This document shows positions 6,754 through 15,525 of a stretch of 34,169 nucleotides of DNA, piece by piece. This stretch comes from CAYVUB01 sp964454675. GTDB taxonomy: Bacteria; Bacteroidota; Bacteroidia; Flavobacteriales; Flavobacteriaceae. The position numbers and the translations under genes were made by a program. Below the pieces are notes generated by a model. That model was not told the origin of the DNA. It was given only the letters and a program-made list of their open reading frames with translations, and searched no databases. Each line of letters opens with the position of its first letter. Positions within the stretch are counted from its first letter, which is position 1. The stretch is from the NCBI GenBank assembly GCA_964454675.1, contig CAYVUB010000027.1, positions 1 through 34,169 on the forward strand, in the 5' to 3' direction.

Positions 6754-8675
6754 TTAAGGAATTTTAAGATGAGCATTTCAATTATTAAAAAAGCTAATGC
6801 AAAAATAGCAAACCATTTCCATAGCGCATTCACATTGGTAACACTTTTTATGGTATCTAATGCCGAAGCGATAGAATTTGAACTTTCAAACGATGTTATA
6901 CCACTCATATCGTGATACAGCAATTGGCTTTCATCCCGCTGATAGTTAAAGCTTAGCTGTTTGATGATTTCTGTATCGTTTTTTACATCATAAACAGCTG
7001 CTTTATCGGGATATTCGTTAGTAATGATTGCTACTTTATTGGTATAGGTTTGCTGCATAGGTATCAATGATTTGTCATTATTGCTAAGTGTCAATACGGC
7101 ATCCTGAACTAATTGCACTGCAATGTCAATAGTATGTTCCTGACCGATAGCGTAGTACAATTGCGGTAATTTTAAACTTTGCTTGCCTATGTTATACAAT
7201 ACCGGAACAATGAGTGGCGACTGTTTAAAACTTGAGTTGGCATCATCAATAGCGGCAGTAAATGCAAATACCTGGTTACTTTGATTTAAAAATGCCGAAG
7301 TATCTTCAAAGCTTAAAACAGTTGCAGCGGTCGATGCGCCTTGCGGATAGTATGTATTAACTTTAGGATACTGAAAATTTTGTACCTGCTTTTCAAAAAC
7401 TCCGGTAAGCAGCGGATGCGAAAAGTTAATGCCGGTTACACGTTTTTCAACAGGGTTTAAAATGTTGAAGTTAGGTAAATTGTAATTTGCAAATAATTGA
7501 TTATATGAATTTAATATAATATCATTTGAAGGAATAATTAAAATAGTTCCGCCATTCTCTGTAAAGGATTTTAAAGTAGTAATCAACGCATTCGGGATGT
7601 CTTTTAGCTGGTTTAAAACTATCAGATTTTGCGATTCTATATGGTTGTAATTAATAGCGTTTGCAGGATAACTTTCTAAGGTAAACTCGTCTTCGGTATA
7701 TACTTTTTTAAGGAAGGCATCATCAGCTTCATTAATTGCCAGTACGTTTATTTTATCGCGTTTACCGATGTTTAAAAACAATGTGTTATCATATTGCAGG
7801 CTGCTGTCTTCAATCTCAATACGACCGTTAAAAACTTTGTCCAAAGGCAAGGTGAAGCTCACTTCGGCTTCGGTGGTGATTCCGGCAGATGTTTTTGCCA
7901 GCAGATTATCGCCGTCATATAATGAAACAGGAAGCGTTTCAATTGCCGTTCCTTGATTTTTCAATTTAACATTTAATTGAATTGTTTCAACATCTGTTTG
8001 AGAAATATACGCCGAATCAACAGCAATATTATTGGTGTTTAAAGGTTTTAACTGTATAAAATTATAATTGATAATGCTATCATTTTCAACAGATAACGCT
8101 TTGTTTTTCTGTTGAAAATCTGAAATCAGCAACAGGTTTTTTACACTCGCTGCGTCTCTTGAAAATGCTTTGCTTCCTTTTAATATTACGGCATCATAAT
8201 CCAATTGTGCCGGCGAATAGCCCAATTGGATTAAATCATTTTTAATGGCTTTGATGGTCGTATTAGGAAATGTGATATCGTTTGTAAAAATGGTTATGGT
8301 TTTTTTTTCGTCCACATGTTCAATAAGGTCTTGAACAGCACTGTTCAGCAACGTTCCATTGCTGCCTTTTGCCTGCATGCTGTATGAATTGTCAAGGTAG
8401 ATAACCGTTTCGTTTTTAGTATTAAAACTGTCGCTGTTAGGAATAAACGGTTGGGCAAACGCAATGATGGCACAGGCAAAAAGTAATAATCTTGTGAGTA
8501 GCGTAAGCCATTTTTTAAGCTGTGAGCTTTTGCGGGTCTGAAGTGTGATGGCTTTTAAAAACTGAACGTTGGTAAATTCGGTTTTTTGAAAACGGCGCAA
8601 CTGAAATAAATGAACAATAATAGGAATGACAAGCAGAAATAAGGCGTAAAGGATTTCCGGGTGTTTAAACTGCAT
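6750..8675 (-). CDS. BatA/vWA-domain membrane protein
   Basis: A 641-residue protein that opens with the BatA domain (KHPEILYALFLLVIPIIVHL, helix about 8-25; second helix about 57-75). A von Willebrand A domain follows with MIDAS motif DNSYS at 95-99, then a long beta-rich periplasmic region and a final membrane helix (about 620-640). BatA/BatB-type proteins belong to the Bacteroides aerotolerance group; this longer single-gene form is common in Flavobacteriia and its function is not defined. It is the first gene of a four-gene minus-strand operon (vWA protein, dihydroorotase-like, DUF4870, esterase) with a recognisable promoter at 8715-8742. The conserved linkage suggests an envelope-associated complex, but that is inference. 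Confidence 0.87.
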   Translation of the reverse strand: MQFKHPEILYALFLLVIPIIVHLFQLRRFQKTEFTNVQFLKAITLQTRKSSQLKKWLTLLTRLLLFACAIIAFAQPFIPNSDSFNTKNETVIYLDNSYSMQAKGSNGTLLNSAVQDLIEHVDEKKTITIFTNDITFPNTTIKAIKNDLIQLGYSPAQLDYDAVILKGSKAFSRDAASVKNLLLISDFQQKNKALSVENDSIINYNFIQLKPLNTNNIAVDSAYISQTDVETIQLNVKLKNQGTAIETLPVSLYDGDNLLAKTSAGITTEAEVSFTLPLDKVFNGRIEIEDSSLQYDNTLFLNIGKRDKINVLAINEADDAFLKKVYTEDEFTLESYPANAINYNHIESQNLIVLNQLKDIPNALITTLKSFTENGGTILIIPSNDIILNSYNQLFANYNLPNFNILNPVEKRVTGINFSHPLLTGVFEKQVQNFQYPKVNTYYPQGASTAATVLSFEDTSAFLNQSNQVFAFTAAIDDANSSFKQSPLIVPVLYNIGKQSLKLPQLYYAIGQEHTIDIAVQLVQDAVLTLSNNDKSLIPMQQTYTNKVAIITNEYPDKAAVYDVKNDTEIIKQLSFNYQRDESQLLYHDMSGITSFESSNSIASALDTIKSVTNVNALWKWFAIFALAFLIIEMLILKFLK

Positions 8676-8714
8676 TCCTGATTGTATCTTGAAATTGTTA
8701 CTGTTTTAGCGTTT

Positions 8715-8742
8715 CAAAGATAGAAAATACAAAGCAATACAA
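8715..8742 (-). promoter_or_regulatory. Promoter of the vWA/dihydroorotase-like operon
   Basis: Minus-strand TATCTTTG (8715-8722) matches TAnnTTTG, with TTG (8740-8742) 17 bases upstream. The -7 element is about 40 bases from the ATG at 8675. Confidence 0.6.
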
Positions 8743-8813
8743 GGCTTGGATTTTAAGAAATTTAACGTTTGACAATTTAACATAATATTCACAAGTGGCA
8801 TTGTAACACATTC

Positions 8814-8821
8814 TATTTTTG
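8814..8821 (+). promoter_or_regulatory. -7 element TATTTTTG of the M61 peptidase gene
   Basis: Matches TAnnTTTG and lies 39 bases before the ATG at 8861. A standard -33 element is not obvious. Confidence 0.55.
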
Positions 8822-8860
8822 CACACTAATTCTTACAATAATTAAAACATCAAAAATAAA

Positions 8861-10747
8861 ATGAAGCAACTACTGAGTATTGCCTTTGCGGGCATCTTAT
8901 TTTTAGGATGCAGCTCAACAAAATCGGTCACTGACGTTAAACCTGTATCTGTAATAGCAACATCAATAGATATCACAAAAGTTAGCAACGACCGGCTGCC
9001 TGTGGTTATCGACCCCGATAAAATCACTCAGGATGTTGTGATTTACCGGCTTCCAAAAGTTGTTCCGGGAACTTATAGTATTTCGGGTTTCGGTCGATTT
9101 ATAGAAGGTTTTAAAGCATTGGATTACAATGGTAACGAGTTGTCTTTTGAAAAAGCCGATGATAATACCTGGGTTATTCAAAATGCCACTCAATTAGACA
9201 AAATCGTATATCTGGTAAACGACACATTTGATCAGGAAACAACCGGCGGAATAGGTGAGGAAATTCCGTTTTCTCCCGCCGGAACCAATATAGAGCCTAA
9301 TAATTACGTGTTAAACCTTCATGGTTTTATAGGGTATTTTGAACATCTTAAAAACAGTCAATATACTGTGGATATTACTTCGCCTGCAGTTTTTGAACGC
9401 ACATCGGCATTGCAGGAAACCGCTGTAAAATCAAGCCCCGATGGTACAAAAATCACGACAACCTACTATGCGCCTCGTTATTTTGATATTATTGACAACC
9501 CGATGATGTACGGAAAACTGGATGTTGAAGAATTTATGGTAGGCGATATTAAAATCGTTTTGAGTGTGTATTCGCCAAACAAAATACATACCGCAGCCGG
9601 TTTAAAACAAACGGTTTACAGCATGATGCAAGGGCAAAAAGCCTATTTGGGTGACTTGAATTCTACACCGCGTTATGACATTTATTTGTATTTATCTGAA
9701 GGAAAAGCAGAATCGCCAAAAGGCTACGGAGCTTTGGAACATCATACCTCAACCGTTGTGGTATTGCCTGAAGCTTACCCAAAAGACGCTTTGGAAAAAT
9801 CGATGATTGACATAGTAGCACACGAGTTTTTTCATATTGTAACACCGTTATCGGTACATTCAGAAGATATTCATTATTTTGATTTTTATGAGCCGACATT
9901 TTCAAAGCATTTATGGATGTATGAAGGCGTAACCGAATATTTTGCACAACATTTTCAGGTACATCAGGGATTGGTTGAAGCAGATGAATTCTACAATCAG
10001 ATGATGGATAAAATAACGATGTCAAAACGTTATGACGATGCCATGAGCTTTACACTAATGAGCGAAAACATCCTTGACGAACCTTATGCCGGTAATTATA
10101 TCAATGTCTATCAAAAAGGAGCTTTAATAGGTATGTGTATTGATATTTTGATGCGTGAAGAAAGCAACGGAAACCGCAGTATGCTGAGTTTGATGAAAGA
10201 ACTTTCGGGCAAATACGGAAAAAACAAACCATTTACCGATGATAACCTGATTGCCGAAATAACCGCAATGACGTATCCGTCGGTTGGTAAATTCTTAAAA
10301 ACACATATTGAAGGCAATACACCTATCGATTACAACACGTTTTTTAATAAAACAGGGTTAATTTTAGACAAAATAAAAGTAGAAACCAATTACATGCAAA
10401 GCGGTTCAGGATTCATTTTTGAAGGTAACAGAGATTCCGGAACCATTGCTTTTGCAGAAGGCGTATTGGATAATACGTTTTGGGCAGAGCAAGGTATTGT
10501 TCCCGGCGATGTGATAAAAGAAGTTAACGGTACCGAAATGACCATGCAAAATGCCCAAACGATTTTACGACAGGTATTTCAATGGAAAGCAGGTGAGGCT
10601 ATTGAAGTAAAAGTTGACCGCAGCGGTAAAGAAGTGATTATCAAAACTACACTAACACCTGCATTTACTACACAGGAAACGCTGACAGAAGATGCGGCAG
10701 CAACCCCAAAGCAAATAACGCTTAGAAATGCGTGGTTAAAAGGATGA
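8861..10747 (+). CDS. M61 family metallopeptidase lipoprotein with PDZ domain
   Basis: A 628-residue homologue of glycyl aminopeptidase (family M61). The signal peptide ends in the lipobox LFLGC (Cys17), so it should be lipid-anchored in the envelope. An N-terminal M61 beta domain (about 35-220) leads into the catalytic domain with zinc motif HEFFH at 321-325 and the third ligand Glu355 in LWMYEGVTEYFA. A PDZ domain near the C-terminus contains GIVPGDVIKEVNG. Members remove N-terminal Gly/Ala from peptides in vitro; the natural substrate here is unknown. It has its own promoter and ends in a strong hairpin shared with the convergent carboxypeptidase gene. Confidence 0.92.
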   Translation: MKQLLSIAFAGILFLGCSSTKSVTDVKPVSVIATSIDITKVSNDRLPVVIDPDKITQDVVIYRLPKVVPGTYSISGFGRFIEGFKALDYNGNELSFEKADDNTWVIQNATQLDKIVYLVNDTFDQETTGGIGEEIPFSPAGTNIEPNNYVLNLHGFIGYFEHLKNSQYTVDITSPAVFERTSALQETAVKSSPDGTKITTTYYAPRYFDIIDNPMMYGKLDVEEFMVGDIKIVLSVYSPNKIHTAAGLKQTVYSMMQGQKAYLGDLNSTPRYDIYLYLSEGKAESPKGYGALEHHTSTVVVLPEAYPKDALEKSMIDIVAHEFFHIVTPLSVHSEDIHYFDFYEPTFSKHLWMYEGVTEYFAQHFQVHQGLVEADEFYNQMMDKITMSKRYDDAMSFTLMSENILDEPYAGNYINVYQKGALIGMCIDILMREESNGNRSMLSLMKELSGKYGKNKPFTDDNLIAEITAMTYPSVGKFLKTHIEGNTPIDYNTFFNKTGLILDKIKVETNYMQSGSGFIFEGNRDSGTIAFAEGVLDNTFWAEQGIVPGDVIKEVNGTEMTMQNAQTILRQVFQWKAGEAIEVKVDRSGKEVIIKTTLTPAFTTQETLTEDAAATPKQITLRNAWLKG

Positions 10748-10770
10748 TTTATAGCCAGTTATAAAATTAA

Positions 10771-10795
10771 AGCCCGAAACTATTCGGGCTTTTTT
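10771..10795. terminator. Bidirectional intrinsic terminator
   Basis: AGCCCGAA (10771-10778) and TTCGGGCT (10783-10790) form a perfect 8-bp stem with loop ACTA, followed by TTTTT on the plus strand. On the minus strand the T tract is interrupted but present. It sits between the convergent stops at 10747 and 10797. Confidence 0.88.
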
Positions 10796-10796
10796 A

Positions 10797-12278
10797 TTAA
10801 TACTTGGCAGGTTTTCCATGTGTTAATGTTTCGAGAATAAATGCTCTCAAATCATCATTGGATTGTTTTAAATCGTCGTGTCTTAAATACATCATGTGGC
10901 CGCTTCTGTAACCTTTAAAGGTAAAGCGGTCTTTAAAATGTCCCGAAGGGTCAATCAGCCCCATAGTCAATTTCGCCTGAAAATAGGTTGTAGCACCATC
11001 ATAATACCCCGATTGTACCAATACTTTTAAATATGGGTTTTGCGCCATGGCTTTACGCAAACCTTCACGGGTAGTATCATTGTTTCTGTCCCACGGATGC
11101 ACATCGCCAAACATGTTGTATTTGGCGTCGGTATCAAATTTCAACGTGTTTTTTAAATAGTCGTTTATTGGAGGTGTGAACGAATGCAACCAAGACGATA
11201 GTTCGGCATTGTAATCGGGACGGTCACCCGAGCGTTTTTTGTCAACCCCCAAATATCTCGAATCCAATCGGCCTATGGTAAAATCGTCATCTCTTAGTAA
11301 TTCTTTCCAAAAAGAACTTGTCGAAATATCAAGATTTTGGTCTAATACAGCCTGTTTGCTCAATCCGGTGTAGTATGCCAGTTTTTCGGCAACGGCTTGT
11401 TTTTCGGCATCCAAGATAAATCCGCCTTTTGCCAGTGCAGGCAATACCTTGTCTATGGCATAAGCTTCAACTTCTGGAAGAATTTCCAGTAAATCTTTGT
11501 TTTGTAAAGCTGCCGGTAGTTGCTTATGGTACCATGCCGCAGCAGTATAATACGGGATATTTGCAGCCGATGACAGTGTTCCGTTACCGTATATCTGATA
11601 ATCGGCAGGCGACACCATAATCACACCGTTAAGATACATCCACTGGTTGTTTTGCAGTTCTTCTGCCAATCCCATAACACGAGTGCCGCCATAACTTTCG
11701 CCAATGATATATTTGGGCGATTTCCACCGGTTGGTTCTGGAAACAAAAGTTGTCATCCATTCGGCAAGGTATTTTATATCGGCATTGATGCCAAAAAAGT
11801 TTTTACGGTCGGGAAGTTTTCCGTCTTTATCTTCAATAAGTCTTGAATAGCCTGTATTTACAGGGTCAACATAAACAATATCTGCCACATCCAAAATAGA
11901 ATACGGATTGTCTTTTACACCGTAAGGCTGCACAGGATAACCTTCATCATCAATTTTTAAAACTTTTGGTCCGGTATAGGCAATGTGCATCCATACCGAT
12001 GCCGAACCGGGACCGCCGTTAAAAGAAAATACGATTGGGCGGTTTTCGTTATTACCGATGTCGCTTCGTTTGTAATACGTGTAAAACAACGTTGCGATAG
12101 GTTCATTGCTGCTGTTCCATACAGGTTGCGTGCCGGCAGTAGCGGTGTATGAAATATTTTTGCCATTGATAGTGACACCTGCAGATGTTGTGATTGCTGT
12201 ATCAACAGGAATTTTTCGGGATTGCGACCATGTTACGGTTGTGATAAGCACGGTAAGCAGGAATGTAATTTTTTTCAT
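10797..12278 (-). CDS. S10 family serine carboxypeptidase-like protein
   Basis: 493 residues with a signal peptide (cleavage after TWSQS, about residue 20), so it is exported. Family S10 features are the oxyanion stretch FSFNGGPGSASVW (84-96), nucleophile Ser195 in IGESYGG, Asp427 in SGYYDGATTY and His461 in RSGHMMYL, a complete triad. S10 enzymes release C-terminal residues from peptides at acidic pH; bacterial members are common in Bacteroidetes and mostly uncharacterised. With the M61 peptidase converging on it, it may serve extracytoplasmic peptide breakdown. No clear TAnnTTTG promoter was found upstream. Confidence 0.92.
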   Translation of the reverse strand: MKKITFLLTVLITTVTWSQSRKIPVDTAITTSAGVTINGKNISYTATAGTQPVWNSSNEPIATLFYTYYKRSDIGNNENRPIVFSFNGGPGSASVWMHIAYTGPKVLKIDDEGYPVQPYGVKDNPYSILDVADIVYVDPVNTGYSRLIEDKDGKLPDRKNFFGINADIKYLAEWMTTFVSRTNRWKSPKYIIGESYGGTRVMGLAEELQNNQWMYLNGVIMVSPADYQIYGNGTLSSAANIPYYTAAAWYHKQLPAALQNKDLLEILPEVEAYAIDKVLPALAKGGFILDAEKQAVAEKLAYYTGLSKQAVLDQNLDISTSSFWKELLRDDDFTIGRLDSRYLGVDKKRSGDRPDYNAELSSWLHSFTPPINDYLKNTLKFDTDAKYNMFGDVHPWDRNNDTTREGLRKAMAQNPYLKVLVQSGYYDGATTYFQAKLTMGLIDPSGHFKDRFTFKGYRSGHMMYLRHDDLKQSNDDLRAFILETLTHGKPAKY

Positions 12279-12327
12279 TTAAAAAGTTTTTATAAAAATA
12301 CGATATTTTAACCACAGATTACTGGCG

Positions 12328-12385
12328 GACACAAATTGCACGAATTTACACTAAATCATTCGTGATAATTTGTGTAATTCGTGTC
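12328..12385. repeat. Intergenic palindromic repeat built of CACnAATT units
   Basis: The left arm (12328-12356) starts GACACAAATTGCACGAATTT and the right arm (12358-12385) is nearly its reverse complement (ends AATTCGTGTC), with five to six mismatches over 28 bases. Each arm is a tandem of CACnAATTn units about 9 bases long. It fills most of the space between the S10 and TIGR02757 genes and resembles dispersed intergenic palindromes known from Bacteroidetes. It could fold into a long cruciform or RNA hairpin. Confidence 0.7.
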
Positions 12386-13219
12386 TTAAAAGTTTTCAAA
12401 AACACCCAAACCAAATAAAGCAAAGTCATATTTTACAGGATCTTCCGGGTCTAATTTTCTCAAACTTGAATCGAGTTCATACAATGCTTTGGCATCGTTT
12501 TGTGTGCGGTTGAGCAAACCCAGTTTTCGGGCCACATTGCCGGAATGTACATCCAGAGGGCACGACAATTGGGAAGGCGAGAGGCTTTGCCAGATACCAA
12601 AGTCAACGCCGGCATTATCATTACGTACCATCCACCGCAAAAACATATTGATACGCTTGGCTGCCGAATTTTTCATTGGATCACTGATGTGTTTTTGGGT
12701 TCTCGGCAAATGCGGAATTTCAAAAAAGCACTGTTTTAATTGATGAATGGCATTTTGCATAAAATGAATTGTTGCGTGTTGAGAAAACACGTTTTCCAAC
12801 CCTTGATGCGTTTTGTAAATGTGTTGCAGACTTTGAATAAACTGGATAAAATCTTCACCATTAAAAGTACGATGTACAAAAGGCAGCAAGGTTTTTAAAT
12901 CGGAATCTTTATGATTGATGACAAAATCATAAGGCGAATTATCCAACAGCTGCACCATACGTTTGGCATTGTTGATAATGCTCTTACGGTTGCCCCATGC
13001 AATGGTTGCTGTTAAAAATCCGGCAATTTCAATGTCTTCTTTTTGTGTAAATTGATGCGGAATTTGTATCGGGTCGCTTTCAATAAAACGCGGATTGTTA
13101 TAGGCTGCTACTTTGCTGTCGAGAAAGTCTTTGAGGTCTTTTTTGGTTATTGGGTTTGCCACTAAAGTATGAGATTCAATTATGTTAATGTACGAATGTT
13201 TTATCAAAAGTAACCCCAT
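12386..13219 (-). CDS. TIGR02757/DUF2400 family protein
   Basis: A 277-residue member of TIGR02757, a conserved Bacteroidetes family of unknown biochemical role. Recognisable blocks are NNPRFIESDPIQIPHQF, EIAGFLTATIAWGNRKSIIN, GVDFGIWQSLSPSQLSCPLD and the C-terminal KLDPEDPVKYDFALFGLG. The helical make-up and the Pro-Leu-Asp-Val-His block suggest a helix-hairpin-helix-like nucleic-acid protein, but that is only an impression. The first 19 residues (MGLLLIKHSYINII..) are not typical of the family, and a GTG at 13162 just before ANPITKKDLKDFLDSKV may be the true start (258 aa). It is probably the left chromosomal border of the accessory region. Confidence 0.9.
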   Translation of the reverse strand: MGLLLIKHSYINIIESHTLVANPITKKDLKDFLDSKVAAYNNPRFIESDPIQIPHQFTQKEDIEIAGFLTATIAWGNRKSIINNAKRMVQLLDNSPYDFVINHKDSDLKTLLPFVHRTFNGEDFIQFIQSLQHIYKTHQGLENVFSQHATIHFMQNAIHQLKQCFFEIPHLPRTQKHISDPMKNSAAKRINMFLRWMVRNDNAGVDFGIWQSLSPSQLSCPLDVHSGNVARKLGLLNRTQNDAKALYELDSSLRKLDPEDPVKYDFALFGLGVFENF

Positions 13220-13380
13220 TTTTTATAAAGATAAATTTTTTATTCAATGAAACATCAAAACAAAACTTTATTAAAGCTATCGGTATTTGATTATCAATAG
13301 CTATAGTTCTTGTTTGAGTTTTTTTTGTGGCTATAAATTCAAAAACATTATTTTTAGCCAAACAACTTTATAAACGTAGA

Positions 13381-13400
13381 AATTACCCAAATTCGGTATT
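13381..13400 (+). promoter_or_regulatory. Candidate response-regulator site, copy 1
   Basis: AATTACCCAAATTCGGTATT lies 45 bases before the response-regulator start. It agrees with the site at 15446-15465 at 15 of 20 positions without gaps, sharing AAT..CCC...TTCGGTATT. This suggests autoregulation of the two-component genes; binding is inferred. Confidence 0.45.
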
Positions 13401-13445
13401 TTATAGTTTAAATTTATTTTATAAAATTTACTAAAATTTATTTCA

Positions 13446-14096
13446 ATGCAAATATCTGTTGCAATAGTTGAAGATGACAAGCATTATAACAATGCTTTGA
13501 AAAGTGTTTTGGAGTCTCATGATGAATTTTTATGTGCCGGACAGTTCTATTCCGGAAAGGAGGCATTGGAAGAATTGCCTTTAATCAAACCAAGAATTGT
13601 ATTGATGGACTTGCAGCTTCACGATTATTTCGGTTACCAAATTATCGCATTGTTAAAACTAAAAATGGTACAAACCAGATTTATAGTAATCTCTAATTAT
13701 GAAGAAGATGAAAAAATTTTTGACGCTCTAAAATCTGGAGCATCAGGTTATTTAATCAAAGGTGAAAATCTGGAGAAGATAATAAATTCTATTAAAGAAG
13801 CCAATTTAGGAGGTGCTCCGATGAGTAATGCCGTAGCCCAAAAAGTTATCGGTTATTTTAGAACGCTTTCGGAAAAGGATAAAGGCATTGATTTGTTGAC
13901 TTCAACAGAAAATGAGGTGTTGCATCTATTGGCCATCGGTCTTCAGTACAAAGAAATTGGTCATAAAAAGTACGTATCTACAGAAACAATCAAAAAGCAT
14001 ATCGGCAATATTTACAAAAAATTAGGTGTAAACAACAAGATAGAAGCTATCAATTTTTTAAATCAACAGCATAATAAAAACCGTAAAAATGATTAA
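13446..14096 (+). CDS. NarL/LuxR-family response regulator
   Basis: 216 residues. The receiver domain (about 3-118) has acidic pocket Glu9/Asp10/Asp11, phosphoacceptor Asp55 in IVLMD, Ser83 and Lys105 in GYLIKGE. A GerE-type helix-turn-helix (about 150-208) has LTSTENEVLHLLAIGLQYKE and the recognition region STETIKKHIGNIYKKLGVNN. All residues for phosphorylation are present. Its last eight bases overlap the start of the histidine-kinase gene, so the two are translationally coupled. A motif before this gene recurs before the barrel gene at 15526, making that gene its likeliest target. No TAnnTTTG element was found upstream, which fits activator-dependent expression. Confidence 0.93.
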   Translation: MQISVAIVEDDKHYNNALKSVLESHDEFLCAGQFYSGKEALEELPLIKPRIVLMDLQLHDYFGYQIIALLKLKMVQTRFIVISNYEEDEKIFDALKSGASGYLIKGENLEKIINSIKEANLGGAPMSNAVAQKVIGYFRTLSEKDKGIDLLTSTENEVLHLLAIGLQYKEIGHKKYVSTETIKKHIGNIYKKLGVNNKIEAINFLNQQHNKNRKND

Positions 14097-15378
14097 TGAA
14101 ACTTTTTTTAGTCTTTTAAGCATTGGTTTCAACATTTGCTTTATTGTCTATCTTTTATTCAAATATTTTTATGAAAATCATAATAAATATTATCTCTTTT
14201 TAGCATTATTGAGTTTTTCTTTCATTACAAATGTCTATCTAAGACTTGATTTTGTAGAGAGTGATTACACCATAATCAGAGTTACACGAAAACTCATAGT
14301 CTTGTTATTCTATGTTTTTATGCTATCGTTTTTAAATCTTAAAAACAATAGATTGTTACGCTCAGTACTAGTCGGCGGAATTGTTTTTATAGGCATAGGC
14401 ATTCTGTCCAGAATTTTTAAAGAATCTTTTTATTATGTGGCAATCGTTCACCAACTTTACAAAACGATTTATCCCTTTGTAGATTTAGTACTTATTGTGG
14501 CTTTGATCATTTATGTTTTCAAGCAAAAAGAAAGTTATCATAGGTTTGTTTTGGGAGGGTTGATATCCACATTATTTTGTGCATTGGTCATTTATTTAGG
14601 AGAAAATTTTTTTAATTTAGAATATTATGTTTCAGGATATATTGTGTTTCAAACCGAAATCATTATTTGTTTCTCATTCTTCTTTTTAGCTGTTTTATCC
14701 AAAGAAAACACCATTAAAGTAGAGAAACTGCATTTGGAGAAAAAAATCCTGCTTCAACACATCGAAAATCAAAAAATATTACACCAAGAAAGAGAACGAA
14801 TAGCCTATGATATGCACGATGAATTAGGTGCAGGAATATCCGCAATCAAACTGCAATCCGAACTGCTAAAAAAGCACGTGCAGAACGAAACGAAAGAGGA
14901 TATTAACCGATTGATTTTAATTTCTGATGAGATGAACAGTTCGATGCGGGAAATATTATGGTCGCTAAATCCTGAAAACGATACGTTGATCAGTTTTTTT
15001 AATTACAGCAAAAATTATATAGATACCTATTTTGCAAATACAAATATTACCGTCTTTTTTGATCAGAAAATAGAGCATCCTGCTTTTATAATGAAACCGG
15101 AAATCAGGCGAAATCTTTTACTGATGACCAAAGAAATGTGTCATAATATTCTGAAACACAGCAAAGCCACTCAAGTAAAAATAAAAATGTTTGAACACAA
15201 CTATTCCTTTTCACTTCTTATTGAAGACAATGGAATTGGGTTTCAAAACAACACCTCGAAGTCTGGTCACGGAATAAGTTCCATACGAAAAAGAGCACAA
15301 AATCTCAATGGTGATATTGAAATTTCATCAACCGAAAACGGAACAATCATACGCATAAATATAACAATTACAGATTAA
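14089..15378 (+). CDS. Membrane sensor histidine kinase (HisKA_3/HATPase)
   Basis: 429 residues. The first about 203 form six or seven membrane helices with little loop sequence, so the signal is likely sensed in or at the membrane. A coiled linker (about 204-235) leads to the HisKA_3 dimerisation domain with His243 in RERIAYDMHDELGAGIS, then the ATPase domain with N-box Asn353 (KEMCHNILKHSKAT), Asp380 in EDNGIGF and GHGISSI (393-399). All catalytic boxes are intact. This architecture is the usual partner of NarL-type regulators. It overlaps the regulator gene by eight bases. The signal is unknown; its position before secreted and outer-membrane genes suggests envelope sensing. Confidence 0.93.
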   Translation: MINETFFSLLSIGFNICFIVYLLFKYFYENHNKYYLFLALLSFSFITNVYLRLDFVESDYTIIRVTRKLIVLLFYVFMLSFLNLKNNRLLRSVLVGGIVFIGIGILSRIFKESFYYVAIVHQLYKTIYPFVDLVLIVALIIYVFKQKESYHRFVLGGLISTLFCALVIYLGENFFNLEYYVSGYIVFQTEIIICFSFFFLAVLSKENTIKVEKLHLEKKILLQHIENQKILHQERERIAYDMHDELGAGISAIKLQSELLKKHVQNETKEDINRLILISDEMNSSMREILWSLNPENDTLISFFNYSKNYIDTYFANTNITVFFDQKIEHPAFIMKPEIRRNLLLMTKEMCHNILKHSKATQVKIKMFEHNYSFSLLIEDNGIGFQNNTSKSGHGISSIRKRAQNLNGDIEISSTENGTIIRINITITD

Positions 15379-15445
15379 CCGTCAATTCGATAGGTTTTAA
15401 ATCACATAAAATCTTCTACTATTCTTTTACACCTTCTAATGGAAG

Positions 15446-15465
15446 AATACCCCTTTTTCGGTATT
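15446..15465 (+). promoter_or_regulatory. Candidate response-regulator site, copy 2
   Basis: AATACCCCTTTTTCGGTATT, 60 bases before the barrel gene start, matches the site before the regulator gene (13381-13400) at 15 of 20 positions. It lies upstream of the -7-like element in the inverted repeat at 15483-15519, where an activator could act. Confidence 0.45.
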
Positions 15466-15482
15466 TTTTCAATGAGGTGTTC

Positions 15483-15519
15483 AAATTATATTTGTTAAAA
15501 TCGTTAACAAATATAATTT
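15483..15519. repeat. Perfect 16-bp inverted repeat in front of the barrel gene
   Basis: AAATTATATTTGTTAA (15483-15498) and TTAACAAATATAATTT (15504-15519) are exact reverse complements around AATCG, ending seven bases before the ATG at 15526. Each arm contains TATATTTG, a match to TAnnTTTG (15487-15494 on plus; 15508-15515 on minus). It may be an operator over the promoter, a leader hairpin covering the translation start, or the terminator of the kinase gene; the lack of a strong T run makes the last less likely. Confidence 0.75.
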
Positions 15520-15525
15520 TTCCTT

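Noticed and set aside
9663..10025. 120-codon antisense frame in the M61 gene
   Set aside because: A shadow of the conserved catalytic domain with no start context or homology.
15483..15519. Inverted repeat as intrinsic terminator of the kinase gene
   Set aside because: The stem is almost purely A/T, no clean T run follows, and it sits directly at the next start codon; regulation is more likely, although termination is not excluded.
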